Assembly: GCF_018687515.1 (NCBI RefSeq)
Contig: NZ_CP061294.1
Span: 1,178,001 to 1,242,000, forward strand
Source: Polynucleobacter sp. MWH-Spelu-300-X4
GTDB lineage: Bacteria; Pseudomonadota; Gammaproteobacteria; Burkholderiales; Burkholderiaceae
Direction of reading: 5' to 3'
Length of the DNA: 64,000 nucleotides
A program made the translations under genes and the position numbers. Positions 54,918 to 63,896 of the stretch are shown here, piece by piece. Under the pieces are notes generated by a model that was given only the letters and a program-made list of their open reading frames with translations, had not been told where the DNA came from and did not search any database. Numbering within the stretch: position 1 is the stretch's first letter; each line of letters opens with the position of its first letter.

Positions 54918-57900
54918 ATCTTTCAGAACTATGTATACGTCGTCCAGTGATGACGACATTGTTATCGCTAGCAGTGGTTGCTGCTGGTGCGATAGCCTAT
55001 CTCAGCATCCCAGTTGCCGCCCTACCAAGCTTCAATACACCTGTTATCCAGGTTAGCGCTAATCTTCCGGGCGCAAGCCCAGAAAACATGGCATCTTCTG
55101 TGGCACTGCCGTTAGAAAAAGAATTCTCCACCATTGACGGCATCAACGTCATTAGCTCCACCAACACACTTGGCACCACCAATATCACATTGGAATTCAA
55201 CAACAATCGTGATATTGATAAAGCTGCTGTGGACGTTCAGGCAGCGCTTTTGCGTGCGCAAAAGCGCTTACCGATTGAAATGACCAACCCACCGTCTTAT
55301 CGGAAGGTCAACCCAGCAGATGCCCCTGTGTTAATCATGACGATGACATCTCCTTCTATGGATTTGTCACAAATTAGCGACTACGCTGAAAATCTCATCT
55401 CTCCAACACTATCAACCATCGATGGCGTTGCCCAAGTTGTTGTATACGGCCAAAAAAGATATGCGGTTCGTGTATTAGTTAACCCAAACCAATTGGCATC
55501 TAAAAACCTAACGCTGAATGATTTAGCAACTGCTATCAATAGCGCAAACTCCAACACTCCTGTTGGCGTATTAGATGGTCCAAGACAATTGCTAACCATT
55601 TACGCCAATGAGCAAATGGTTAAGGCGAGCGAGTATGCCAATCTAGTTATCGCTCAACGCAACGGCTTACCAGTTCGTCTAAAAGATGTTGCTGAAGTCA
55701 ATGAAAGCTATGAATCAGTTAAGACCGCAGCATCATTTAATGGGGAGCGCTCAATTGCTTTAGCTGTTTTACGCCAACCTACTGCCAACTCGGTCAATGT
55801 GGTTGATGCCGTCAGAGCAATGGTGCCCAAATTTGCAACACAGATGCCTGCATCTGTACATTTAAATCTATTAATTGACCGCTCAATATCTATTCGCGAA
55901 GCTATTCATGATGTGAACTTAACCCTACTCCTAACTATTGGATTAGTAGTCTTAGTTATTTTCTTATTCTTAAAACATGCTGCGGCGACCATCATTCCGG
56001 CGCTAAGCTTGCCAGTCTCATTAATCGGTGCATTCTTCTTAATGTACTGGCTAGGATATAGCTTAGATAACATCTCCTTACTGGGAGTAACTATTGCTGT
56101 AGGTTTAGTAGTTGATGACGCGATTGTGGTGCTTGAAAACATCATGCGTCACATTGAAGGAGGCATGCACCCACTTAAAGCCTCTCTAAAAGGTAGTCGT
56201 GAAGTGAGTTTCACGATTGTTTCAATTTCAATCTCTTTGGTTGCGGTATTTATCCCCATCTTTTTCATGCCCGGCCCAATTGGATTGTTATTTAGAGAAT
56301 TTGCAGTAGTTGTAGCGCTATCCATCTTAGTATCTGCAATGATTTCTCTAACGCTTGTCCCCATGCTATGCAGTAAATTTCTTCCTAAACATGGCGAAGA
56401 AGCTGTTGAAAAAGAAATCACCATCAAATTTGATAAATATTTCCATGCATTACTCCAAACTTATGAAAAAGCGCTTGATTGGGCATTAAATAATCAGAGA
56501 CGTGTTTTACAAGGCGCGCTCGCGACCTTTGCCCTAACAGTCGCACTTTTTATCTGGAGCCCTAAAGGCTTCTTCCCTGAAGAAGATATTGGTCAATTAT
56601 TTGTGACAACCGAAGCAGCCGATGACATTTCCTTTAATGCCATGGTTGATCTTCAAAATCAAGCCGCTGAGATTGTTCGCAAAAACCCTAACGTCGATGG
56701 ACTTGTTTCTCTTTTAGGCGGCGGAGCCAACTCGGGAACTAACTCAGGGCGTATGTTCGTTAATCTAAAACCTCGCAGCGATCGAGTTAGCATGAAAAAA
56801 GTTTTAGAGAGCCTAAGGAGCGATCTGAAAAACATTCCCGGCTTGGCTATTTATCTACGCCCCATCCAAAATTTACAACTAGGCGGTAAAGTAACCAAAA
56901 GTCGCTATCAATATATCCTTCAAAGTGTAGGTTTTGAAGGCGTTAACGATTGGGCCAACAAAGTTGTGGAAAGAATGCGGACAGATAATAATCTTTTCCG
57001 TGACATCACGACCGACTCTCAATTAAAAGGCTTACAAGCCCAAATTGAAATTGATCGCGATAAAGCAGCTAGCGCAGGCGTTACTATTTCAGAAATTCGT
57101 AACTCCCTCTACTCCGCTTATGGTGAACGCCAAGTTTCAACCATTTACACCAGCGTCAACACCTACCAAGTAATTTTGCAGGTTGGCGATGAATATAAGC
57201 AATATGAGACAGACCTAGGAAGCATTTATGTACGCGGAAGAACAAGCGACCGACTCGTTCCTCTTTCAAGCATTGCTAAATTCAAGAGAAGTATTGGCCC
57301 AACTGCTGTTAACCATCAGGGGCAAGTTCCAGCAGTGACTATTTCTTTCAACCTAGCGCCTGACGTAGCTCTTGGAGATGCTACTAAAAAACTAGAGCAA
57401 TACGTTAAAGAAGTTCAACTACCCCCATCAATCATTACTAGCTATGGTGGCGATGCCGCAGTTTTCCAAAGCGGTCAATCAAGCCAAATTATTCTTTTAC
57501 TAACTGCCGTTCTAGTGATTTACGTGCTACTTGGCGTTTTATACGAAAGCTATATTCATCCTCTCACCATCTTGGCTGGCTTACCATCGGCAGCAATTGG
57601 GGCACTAATATTTTTGAGAATTTTTGATCTAGAACTAACCATCATTGCCACAATCGGCATCTTGCTTCTCATTGGTATCGTGAAAAAGAATGCGATTCTG
57701 ATGATTGACTTTGCATTAGAGGCCCAACGCACACAAGGGCTCAGTCCTAAAGAAGCTATTCGAACTGCCTGCTTATTACGTTTTAGGCCTATTACGATGA
57801 CAACTTTAGCAGCCCTCATGGGGGCCCTTCCAATCGCAATCGGCTTAGGGGCAGGCGCAGAACTACGACAACCGTTAGGTATCGCCGTAGTAGGAGGTTT

Positions 57901-58012
57901 ATTAGTTTCTCAAGTAATTACGCTATTAATTACCCCTGTGATTTATCTCTTCCTAGATAAATACAGCGGCACAGGTCCTCGAGAAATCGCCCCAGAAATG
58001 TTAACGGATTAA
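54914..58012 (+). CDS. RND efflux pump permease (MdtB/AcrB-like)
   Basis: 1032 residues with the usual layout: CIRRPVMTTLLSLAVV first helix, periplasmic porter domain, GLVVDDAIVVLENI with the proton-relay Asp pair, a second half beginning near residue 530. The drug-exporting HAE-1-type subfamily is likely; substrates unknown. Ends 8 bases before dnaQ. Confidence 0.93.
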   Translation: MNLSELCIRRPVMTTLLSLAVVAAGAIAYLSIPVAALPSFNTPVIQVSANLPGASPENMASSVALPLEKEFSTIDGINVISSTNTLGTTNITLEFNNNRDIDKAAVDVQAALLRAQKRLPIEMTNPPSYRKVNPADAPVLIMTMTSPSMDLSQISDYAENLISPTLSTIDGVAQVVVYGQKRYAVRVLVNPNQLASKNLTLNDLATAINSANSNTPVGVLDGPRQLLTIYANEQMVKASEYANLVIAQRNGLPVRLKDVAEVNESYESVKTAASFNGERSIALAVLRQPTANSVNVVDAVRAMVPKFATQMPASVHLNLLIDRSISIREAIHDVNLTLLLTIGLVVLVIFLFLKHAAATIIPALSLPVSLIGAFFLMYWLGYSLDNISLLGVTIAVGLVVDDAIVVLENIMRHIEGGMHPLKASLKGSREVSFTIVSISISLVAVFIPIFFMPGPIGLLFREFAVVVALSILVSAMISLTLVPMLCSKFLPKHGEEAVEKEITIKFDKYFHALLQTYEKALDWALNNQRRVLQGALATFALTVALFIWSPKGFFPEEDIGQLFVTTEAADDISFNAMVDLQNQAAEIVRKNPNVDGLVSLLGGGANSGTNSGRMFVNLKPRSDRVSMKKVLESLRSDLKNIPGLAIYLRPIQNLQLGGKVTKSRYQYILQSVGFEGVNDWANKVVERMRTDNNLFRDITTDSQLKGLQAQIEIDRDKAASAGVTISEIRNSLYSAYGERQVSTIYTSVNTYQVILQVGDEYKQYETDLGSIYVRGRTSDRLVPLSSIAKFKRSIGPTAVNHQGQVPAVTISFNLAPDVALGDATKKLEQYVKEVQLPPSIITSYGGDAAVFQSGQSSQIILLLTAVLVIYVLLGVLYESYIHPLTILAGLPSAAIGALIFLRIFDLELTIIATIGILLLIGIVKKNAILMIDFALEAQRTQGLSPKEAIRTACLLRFRPITMTTLAALMGALPIAIGLGAGAELRQPLGIAVVGGLLVSQVITLLITPVIYLFLDKYSGTGPREIAPEMLTD

Positions 58013-58020
58013 GCTTATAT

Positions 58021-58713
58021 ATGCGTCAGATTATTCTAGATACCGAAACCACGGGGTTGAATCCTGCAACTGGTGACCGCATTATTGAGATTGGGTGCTT
58101 GGAGATGGTTGACCGTCGCCTTACTGGCAATAAACTTCACCACTACATTAATCCAGAGCGAGAGATTGATGCTGGTGCGATTGCCGTTCACGGATTAACT
58201 GTTGAATTTTTATCGGATAAACCTGTATTTGCCAATGTCGCTCATGAAATCATTGATTTCTTAAAAGATGCGGAAATCATCATCCACAACGCACCCTTTG
58301 ACGTTGGGTTTTTAGATATGGAACTGGGGCTTCTCAAACTTGGGAAATTAAACGCTCATGTATCAGGTGTGATTGACACATTAAAAGATGCACGCGAAAT
58401 GTTCCCCGGTAAAAGAAATTCATTAGATGCATTATGCGAGCGTTTTTCCATTAGCAATGAACACAGAACATTACACGGTGCCTTACTAGACGCCCAGCTA
58501 TTAGCAGAAGTTTACTTAGCCATGACCCGCGGTCAAAATGACCTCAGCATTGACTTAATGGGCGCAGAGAGCGATGCTGAAAAATCTAAAAGAAAACCTT
58601 TACCAACAAGCTTAGTGATTCAACTAGCAAACATTGAAGAACAAGAAGCCCATCAGGCCTATTTAGAAGATGTAGCCAAAGCAGCTAAAAAACCTGCTGT
58701 CTGGACCAATTAA
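58021..58713 (+). CDS. dnaQ: DNA polymerase III epsilon subunit (proofreading exonuclease)
   Basis: 230 residues. ILDTETTGL (Exo I), IIHNAPFDVGFLDMEL (Exo II), and HGALLDAQLLAEV (Exo III). The DEDDh type. A C-terminal segment binds the alpha subunit. It follows the efflux pair by eight bases and may share its transcript. Confidence 0.95.
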   Translation: MRQIILDTETTGLNPATGDRIIEIGCLEMVDRRLTGNKLHHYINPEREIDAGAIAVHGLTVEFLSDKPVFANVAHEIIDFLKDAEIIIHNAPFDVGFLDMELGLLKLGKLNAHVSGVIDTLKDAREMFPGKRNSLDALCERFSISNEHRTLHGALLDAQLLAEVYLAMTRGQNDLSIDLMGAESDAEKSKRKPLPTSLVIQLANIEEQEAHQAYLEDVAKAAKKPAVWTN

Positions 58714-58730
58714 TCATCTCAAAAGCTGCT

Positions 58731-58760
58731 CCTGCCTACTTAGCTTGCTAAGTAGGCAGG
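58731..58760. terminator. Strong hairpin between dnaQ and FTR1 genes
   Basis: CCTGCCTACTTAGC/GCTAAGTAGGCAGG, a perfect 14-bp stem with a 2-base loop. No U-tract on either side, so termination would be weak or need other factors. It is between convergent genes. Confidence 0.6.
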
Positions 58761-58787
58761 CCATAAATTCCTACCGCCTATTGATGT

Positions 58788-59534
58788 TTATTTACTTTTG
58801 GCAAGCTTGATATAAGCCGCATATAAAAATGGGGATGCTGCCATGACATAACTCAACCAAGAGCCATACACACCTTCTGGTGCATAGTCTTCAGTCAACA
58901 GATGCCAATAGTTGTTATCTAACATCGGAATAGCATTCGCTTCTGTAAATTCATGGAACGCATAAATGACTAACTGCACAGAAAAAATACTCATAAAGAT
59001 GGCGCTAGCTTTAAAGACTGAAGTCAAGTTAACTGACTTACCCAATTTCAGCCATAAGCTAGCAACGACTGCGGCCAACAATAAACCAGCAGCAGCGGCA
59101 GGTACCAAGTATTGCGTTTCATCTTGAGCAGCCAAAGACGCCAACATCGCGGCAGCCTCCAAGCCCTCTCTTCCCAGCATCAAAAAAGAAGTTACCAAAA
59201 CTGCACCAAAAGCTTTACCTTGAGAAACACGTGCAAGACGCTCTCTAATAAGAGCCCCCATTTTGGGGCCATGTTTCAACATATGCCAAGTGCAACTGAC
59301 AACTAACACAGCAGCAAATGTTGCCAAACAAGCCTCCCATATCGGCGCCAAACCACCAATGTGGGCAAAAAGAACACCCAAGCCCACACAACCGATAACA
59401 GCCAAAACCGCACCAGCAACGACAGCTTTTACTAAATTCATTGCCCCAAGGGATGAAAAGTAAACAATTGAAATTGCAATAATTAGAAGAGCCTCTAACC
59501 CTTCTCTGAAAGTAACCATAGCAATAGCCAACAT
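58788..59534 (-). CDS. FTR1-family iron permease
   Basis: 248 residues with seven hydrophobic helices and two iron-binding REGLE motifs (residues 10-14 and near 116). Imports Fe3+ after oxidation in relatives such as yeast Ftr1 and bacterial EfeU. No EfeO or EfeB gene is beside it. A Fur box directly precedes the promoter, so it is probably iron-repressed. Confidence 0.88.
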   Translation of the reverse strand: MLAIAMVTFREGLEALLIIAISIVYFSSLGAMNLVKAVVAGAVLAVIGCVGLGVLFAHIGGLAPIWEACLATFAAVLVVSCTWHMLKHGPKMGALIRERLARVSQGKAFGAVLVTSFLMLGREGLEAAAMLASLAAQDETQYLVPAAAAGLLLAAVVASLWLKLGKSVNLTSVFKASAIFMSIFSVQLVIYAFHEFTEANAIPMLDNNYWHLLTEDYAPEGVYGSWLSYVMAASPFLYAAYIKLAKSK

Positions 59535-59547
59535 AAACGCCTCTACT

Positions 59548-59575
59548 TGTATAGAATGTCTAAACTATATCACAA
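59548..59575 (-). promoter_or_regulatory. Promoter of the FTR1 gene
   Basis: TTGTGA (59570-59575), 16-base spacer and TATACA (59548-59553) on the reverse strand. The Fur box lies just upstream. Confidence 0.5.
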
Positions 59576-59577
59576 AT

Positions 59578-59596
59578 AGGAATGATTATCATTTGA
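59578..59596. promoter_or_regulatory. Fur box
   Basis: AATGATTATCATT at 59581-59593 is a perfect palindrome matching the core of the 19-bp Fur consensus. Located directly upstream of the FTR1 -35 element; binding would block transcription when iron is plentiful. Confidence 0.75.
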
Positions 59597-59613
59597 TATA
59601 AATCAATAGGTGT

Positions 59614-59642
59614 AAAAAAAACCGCTTTTTAGCGGCTTTTTT
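59614..59642 (-). terminator. Terminator of the eptA-pap2-dgkA operon
   Basis: AACCGCT/AGCGGCT stem with T-runs on both sides. It lies 29 bases after the dgkA stop and before the Fur box of the next gene. Confidence 0.8.
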
Positions 59643-59670
59643 GATAGTTTAAGTCTTCTTAACAAGCGAT

Positions 59671-60039
59671 TTAACCAAGAAAAATAATTCCCCAAACCAT
59701 CAGTAAATTAAGTAACGCCGCCAATACAGCTGCACTACCGATATCTTTAACAATTTTTGATAACTCATGGCGCTCTTGAGAAATACGATCAATCGTTTTT
59801 TCTAAGCCAGTATTTAATAATTCAACAATTAATACCAAAATAGCGCTACCAATCAAAAGAATTTTTTCAATTTTTCCAGGGCCAAAATACAACGCCAACA
59901 CAATTAGAACAGGTAATAAAGTTAGCTCAACTTTAATCGCCTCTTCAGATTTCCAGGCAGCCAGCAACCCTTCTACTGAATATTTAAAAGCCCCAATCAA
60001 ACGGCGTTGCAGCAATCCTAAGAAATTTTTAAACCACAT
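59671..60039 (-). CDS. dgkA: Diacylglycerol kinase
   Basis: 122 residues (E. coli 122) from the ATG at 60039. Three helices; the active segment VELLNTGLEKTIDRI and the last helix match DgkA. Phosphorylates diacylglycerol to phosphatidate. Being after eptA, it recycles the diacylglycerol released when EptA takes phosphoethanolamine from phosphatidylethanolamine. Confidence 0.92.
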   Translation of the reverse strand: MWFKNFLGLLQRRLIGAFKYSVEGLLAAWKSEEAIKVELTLLPVLIVLALYFGPGKIEKILLIGSAILVLIVELLNTGLEKTIDRISQERHELSKIVKDIGSAAVLAALLNLLMVWGIIFLG

Positions 60040-60041
60040 AA

Positions 60042-60731
60042 TCAAGAACCCTTTTGCTCGGAGTACGGCAATACTTTAAAGACATAAGCCAGCATCATAC
60101 CAATTGCCCAAGAAAACCAAGCTGTCCACAGCACATGTGAAAAGAAGTGAGCCCCCTGAGCCATACGAGCAATACCCATTAAGAACCCAAAGAAAATAGC
60201 TAGCCAGAAAAATATCCGAGCAACTTTAGGTTGAATACTCCACAAAGCAATTGCCCAAGAGAACCACATAAAACCACCTGCCGCGTGCCCCGCTGGAAAA
60301 CACTGCCCTCTAGGATAGTTAGCGGGCAATGCATCTAATAAGCCCGTATAAGGGATGGCCCCACCAAACATGTCTAGACTCCAAGGGCAGTGCTTATTCG
60401 TTAAATGCTTAAGCGAAGCAACCAAAGCAGGAATTAAAACAACACCCACAATCCCCACCAAAACGTGCCTAATAGTTAAGACATTCTTTGTTTTTTTGAG
60501 GAACCAAATTGACACAACGATTGAAAGAACTCCCATGACATACATCAAGGTCTTTAAACCATGATGCAAGATCTTAGTGAAGATCGGATGGTTTTGATAC
60601 GGAAATTTACCAAGCGTTGGATCAAAAAAATACTGAACCAACCAAATGTCTAGAGAAGTTAGCTCAAAAACACCTAACAATAAAAATGCTGTAATCAGCA
60701 AAAAAATAATCTGTTTATTTACCCAAGACAT
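60042..60731 (-). CDS. PAP2-family phosphatase
   Basis: 229 residues with six hydrophobic helices. The phosphatase motif is split as KHLTNKHCPW, PAGHAAGGFMW and AQGAHFFSHVLWTAWFSW (His). The usual SGH is AGH here; the catalytic His remains. Resembles LpxT/LpxE-type or undecaprenyl pyrophosphate phosphatases. Two bases after the eptA stop. Confidence 0.87.
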   Translation of the reverse strand: MSWVNKQIIFLLITAFLLLGVFELTSLDIWLVQYFFDPTLGKFPYQNHPIFTKILHHGLKTLMYVMGVLSIVVSIWFLKKTKNVLTIRHVLVGIVGVVLIPALVASLKHLTNKHCPWSLDMFGGAIPYTGLLDALPANYPRGQCFPAGHAAGGFMWFSWAIALWSIQPKVARIFFWLAIFFGFLMGIARMAQGAHFFSHVLWTAWFSWAIGMMLAYVFKVLPYSEQKGS

Positions 60732-60733
60732 AA

Positions 60734-62347
60734 TTATTTATGACACTTAGCGGCCAAATCCCACTCAGGCTCATACAAACTTGTACGAATATTCATAAAA
60801 CCTAAAACAGTATGGAATAAATGATCGTGATGTGCTGGCTCTTTAGCACGCTGCGCCAAACACTCTTTCGAATATTTATTCTCCTTCACAAATTGATCAG
60901 AGATCCACATCAACATCGGTGGTCTCGTTTGCTCCTTGGGTGCAATTGCATAAGGCAAACCATGCAAATAAAAACCACCCTCACCTAAAGATTCACCATG
61001 ATCGGATAAATAAATAAAAACAACATTTCTATTGTTTTCGGTTTTCAAAAGATCAATCGCGCGAGACAAAATATGATCGGTATAAAGAATTGCATTGTCA
61101 TAAGCATTAAAAATTTCTTGCTGAGTGCAACGACCTAAATCCGAGCTGGCGCATACAGGTTTAAATTGTTCAAATTCTTTCGGGTAGCGCGCGTAATACG
61201 CTGGCCCGTGGTTCCCTAACTGATGTAAAACCACCACCTGATCACCCTTAACTTTTTTAATGATCGCACCCAAACCTCTTAATAAAGTTTCATCATAACA
61301 ACCAGTCGCCGGGCAAACATCAGGTGTACCTAAGGTCTTAGCATCAATATCATCCAATCCTTTACAAACACCCTTGCAGCCAGACTGGTTATCGATCCAT
61401 GTTACAGGAACGCCCGCTCTAGCAATAACATGCAACAAAGATTCACTTGAACGAATCTTTTTCTCGTCGTAATCTTTTCGCCCCCATGGAGAGAACATGC
61501 ATGGGACTGAAACTTCTGTATTAGTGCCACAACTCACCACATAAGGAAAATTAAGAACGTCTTGTTTAGCTAAATGAGGCGTTGTTTGTCTTGAGTATCC
61601 AGACAAACCCCAGTTAGCTGCTCGAACTGTCTCCCCGACCACCAAGACTAAAAGTGTAGGCTTTACTCCAGGCTTAACATCCTTCACCGCATCTAAACCA
61701 ATAGGCGTTAATTCTTTTTGCGCCTCGACACCAGATTCAAATAGCACACGCGGCGTAGAAATCAAATAACTCATCGGTAAAACTAGATGACGAATTTCCT
61801 TATGATTTCTCATTGTTGCCGAGAAATTTTTAAATACGGTTAAGAAACTTGCTAAAGCAATCACCAAGGCCAAAAGAATCATGGCCAACTTAAATAGCAA
61901 ACCTTTAACCAATTTACCGGGTTTAACCCTAAAACACGCTAATAATAAAACCCCTGGCACTGCATAAATTAAAAAATGTACGAAAAGTGATACGGTAAAT
62001 AACTCTCTTGCCTCCGCATGGTTCGTACTAACAATATTACGAACCATGGATGTATCAAAAAACACGCCATATTTTTTTGCGAAGAAATCTGCAGAAACGC
62101 CAGTCAACAAAATTACCACTGCCGTGAGAACAGCAATTGGTCGATAAATTAATAGACTTAAAATACCAAACTGTAGCGCCGTCACGCCTACAGCCACAGC
62201 AGTGACAAATAAGCCTGTAGAAAATGCATCACCAGATTGCGTCGCCAATAATGCAGCCCACAAAGACTGGTTCAGAAATAATGAGAAATAGACAGCCAGA
62301 ATTAAGATCAGAGACTCAAGACGGACATTGAAACGTGGATAGCGCAT
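60734..62347 (-). CDS. eptA: Lipid A phosphoethanolamine transferase EptA
   Basis: 537 residues. Five N-terminal helices and a periplasmic alkaline-phosphatase-fold domain with VVGETVRAANWGLSGYSRQTTP, nucleophile Thr in GTNTEVSVPCMFS, and SDHGESLGEGGFYLHG. Adds phosphoethanolamine to lipid A. This can raise polymyxin resistance in other bacteria; here it may be housekeeping. First of the eptA-pap2-dgkA operon. Confidence 0.93.
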   Translation of the reverse strand: MRYPRFNVRLESLILILAVYFSLFLNQSLWAALLATQSGDAFSTGLFVTAVAVGVTALQFGILSLLIYRPIAVLTAVVILLTGVSADFFAKKYGVFFDTSMVRNIVSTNHAEARELFTVSLFVHFLIYAVPGVLLLACFRVKPGKLVKGLLFKLAMILLALVIALASFLTVFKNFSATMRNHKEIRHLVLPMSYLISTPRVLFESGVEAQKELTPIGLDAVKDVKPGVKPTLLVLVVGETVRAANWGLSGYSRQTTPHLAKQDVLNFPYVVSCGTNTEVSVPCMFSPWGRKDYDEKKIRSSESLLHVIARAGVPVTWIDNQSGCKGVCKGLDDIDAKTLGTPDVCPATGCYDETLLRGLGAIIKKVKGDQVVVLHQLGNHGPAYYARYPKEFEQFKPVCASSDLGRCTQQEIFNAYDNAILYTDHILSRAIDLLKTENNRNVVFIYLSDHGESLGEGGFYLHGLPYAIAPKEQTRPPMLMWISDQFVKENKYSKECLAQRAKEPAHHDHLFHTVLGFMNIRTSLYEPEWDLAAKCHK

Positions 62348-62409
62348 AGTGCTTTTAAGGCCTCGTTTAATAAGGCCTCTATTATAGTTTCTATTCTGTG
62401 AAAAGATTG

Positions 62410-63828
62410 TTAAACCACCTTGGAATAACGGGCTTCTGTCTGAGCATCCCTGAGATGCTTATCAAAGGTCATTGCAACGCGCCGCACCAATAAACGCCCT
62501 TTAGTAGGAACGACGATCTTCTCACCCTGCCAAGTTAGCAAACCAGCCACCTCCAACTCGGCTAATTCAGGCATTTCTCTTGCAAAGTAGTCATGAAAAT
62601 CAATCCCATGGTCACCTGCAAACTTTGCTGTATCCAAAGAAAACTGGCACATTAACTCACCAATTAGCTCACGCCGAAGAATATCGTCGCGATTTAACCT
62701 TAAACCACGAAGCGTTGGTAAATGATGTGCATCTAAAGCAGCATAGTACTCATCTAAAGTTCTAACATTCTGCGCATAAGTATCATCCACTTTACCAATA
62801 GACGAAATTCCAAAAGCTAATAAATCACATTCAGCCTGAGTGGAATAACCTTGAAAATTACGATGCAGGCGCCCTTCTTTTTGAGCAATTGCTAATTCAT
62901 TATGGGGTTTCGAAAAATGGTCCATCCCAATAAAAACGAAACCGGCAGAATCTAATTGATCAATCGTATTTGCCAAAATTGCCAACTTATCAGAAGCGAC
63001 TGGTAAATCGGATTCAGCAATACGTCTTTGTGGCTTAAAAACAGTTGGTAAATGGGCATAACTGTAAACAGACAAACGATCAGGGCTCATATCAATCACT
63101 GACTGAACCGTTTCTGAAAAAGTTTGCGGTGTCTGCTTAGGCAGGCCATAAATTAAATCAACGCTACTCGAATTAAAACCATATTTTTTAGCCCAATCAA
63201 GCACAGCCTTGGTTTCCTCAAAAGTTTGGACTCGATGAACCGCCTGCTGAACTTCTAAATTAAAGTCTTGCACACCCAAGCTGATTCTATTAAATCCAAG
63301 CTGGGATAAAAGCTGTATATCTGATTCAGTGACCCGCCTAGGATCAATTTCAATAGAGTACTCGCCACCCTCTTGCAAATCAAAATACTGGCGGATGTAC
63401 TGCATCAGCTCTGTCATCTCTACATGAGATAAAAACGTTGGCGTACCACCTCCCCAATGCAACTGAGTAACAGGAATTTTCTTTCCTTTTTTACCCATAG
63501 CATCAACCACCATCGACATTTCTTTAGCTAAATATTTAATATATTTAGCGCTACGGCCATGGTCCTTGGTAATGATTTTGTTACAGCCACAGTAATAGCA
63601 AATATTAGGGCAAAACGGTAAATGAAAATAAAGCGATAAAGGCTTATCCGCTTGTGCACAACGTTTAAGAGCCTCTAAATAATCAGACTCACCAAATTGG
63701 GCATGAAACCTATCCGCAGTAGGGTATGAGGTATACCTAGGTCCATTAATATCAAAACGCTTCAGCAACTCAGGCTGAAACAATGGTTCACCAGGACACT
63801 GGCTTTGTAGGTTCGCTGAAAAAGTCAC
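62410..63828 (-). CDS. hemN: Oxygen-independent coproporphyrinogen III oxidase
   Basis: 472 residues from a GTG at 63826-63828. The radical-SAM cluster site is CPNICYYCGCNK (CxxxCxxC), with YFHLPFC upstream. Makes protoporphyrinogen without oxygen. The GTG lies inside the stem of a perfect hairpin, with no Shine-Dalgarno, so the start is uncertain. Confidence 0.94.
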   Translation of the reverse strand: MTFSANLQSQCPGEPLFQPELLKRFDINGPRYTSYPTADRFHAQFGESDYLEALKRCAQADKPLSLYFHLPFCPNICYYCGCNKIITKDHGRSAKYIKYLAKEMSMVVDAMGKKGKKIPVTQLHWGGGTPTFLSHVEMTELMQYIRQYFDLQEGGEYSIEIDPRRVTESDIQLLSQLGFNRISLGVQDFNLEVQQAVHRVQTFEETKAVLDWAKKYGFNSSSVDLIYGLPKQTPQTFSETVQSVIDMSPDRLSVYSYAHLPTVFKPQRRIAESDLPVASDKLAILANTIDQLDSAGFVFIGMDHFSKPHNELAIAQKEGRLHRNFQGYSTQAECDLLAFGISSIGKVDDTYAQNVRTLDEYYAALDAHHLPTLRGLRLNRDDILRRELIGELMCQFSLDTAKFAGDHGIDFHDYFAREMPELAELEVAGLLTWQGEKIVVPTKGRLLVRRVAMTFDKHLRDAQTEARYSKVV

Positions 63829-63849
63829 AGGGGCTATTTTAGCCCCTGT
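63827..63849 (-). terminator. Hairpin between mmsA-like gene and hemN
   Basis: Perfect 9-bp stem ACAGGGGCT/AGCCCCTGT with a 5-base loop. On the reverse strand GACTTTTTC follows. It probably ends the upstream transcript, but it covers the hemN GTG. Confidence 0.6.
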
Positions 63850-63896
63850 TATTCAATGGTCAAAATGACCCATATCAAGTTTTAGAGAATTGATCG

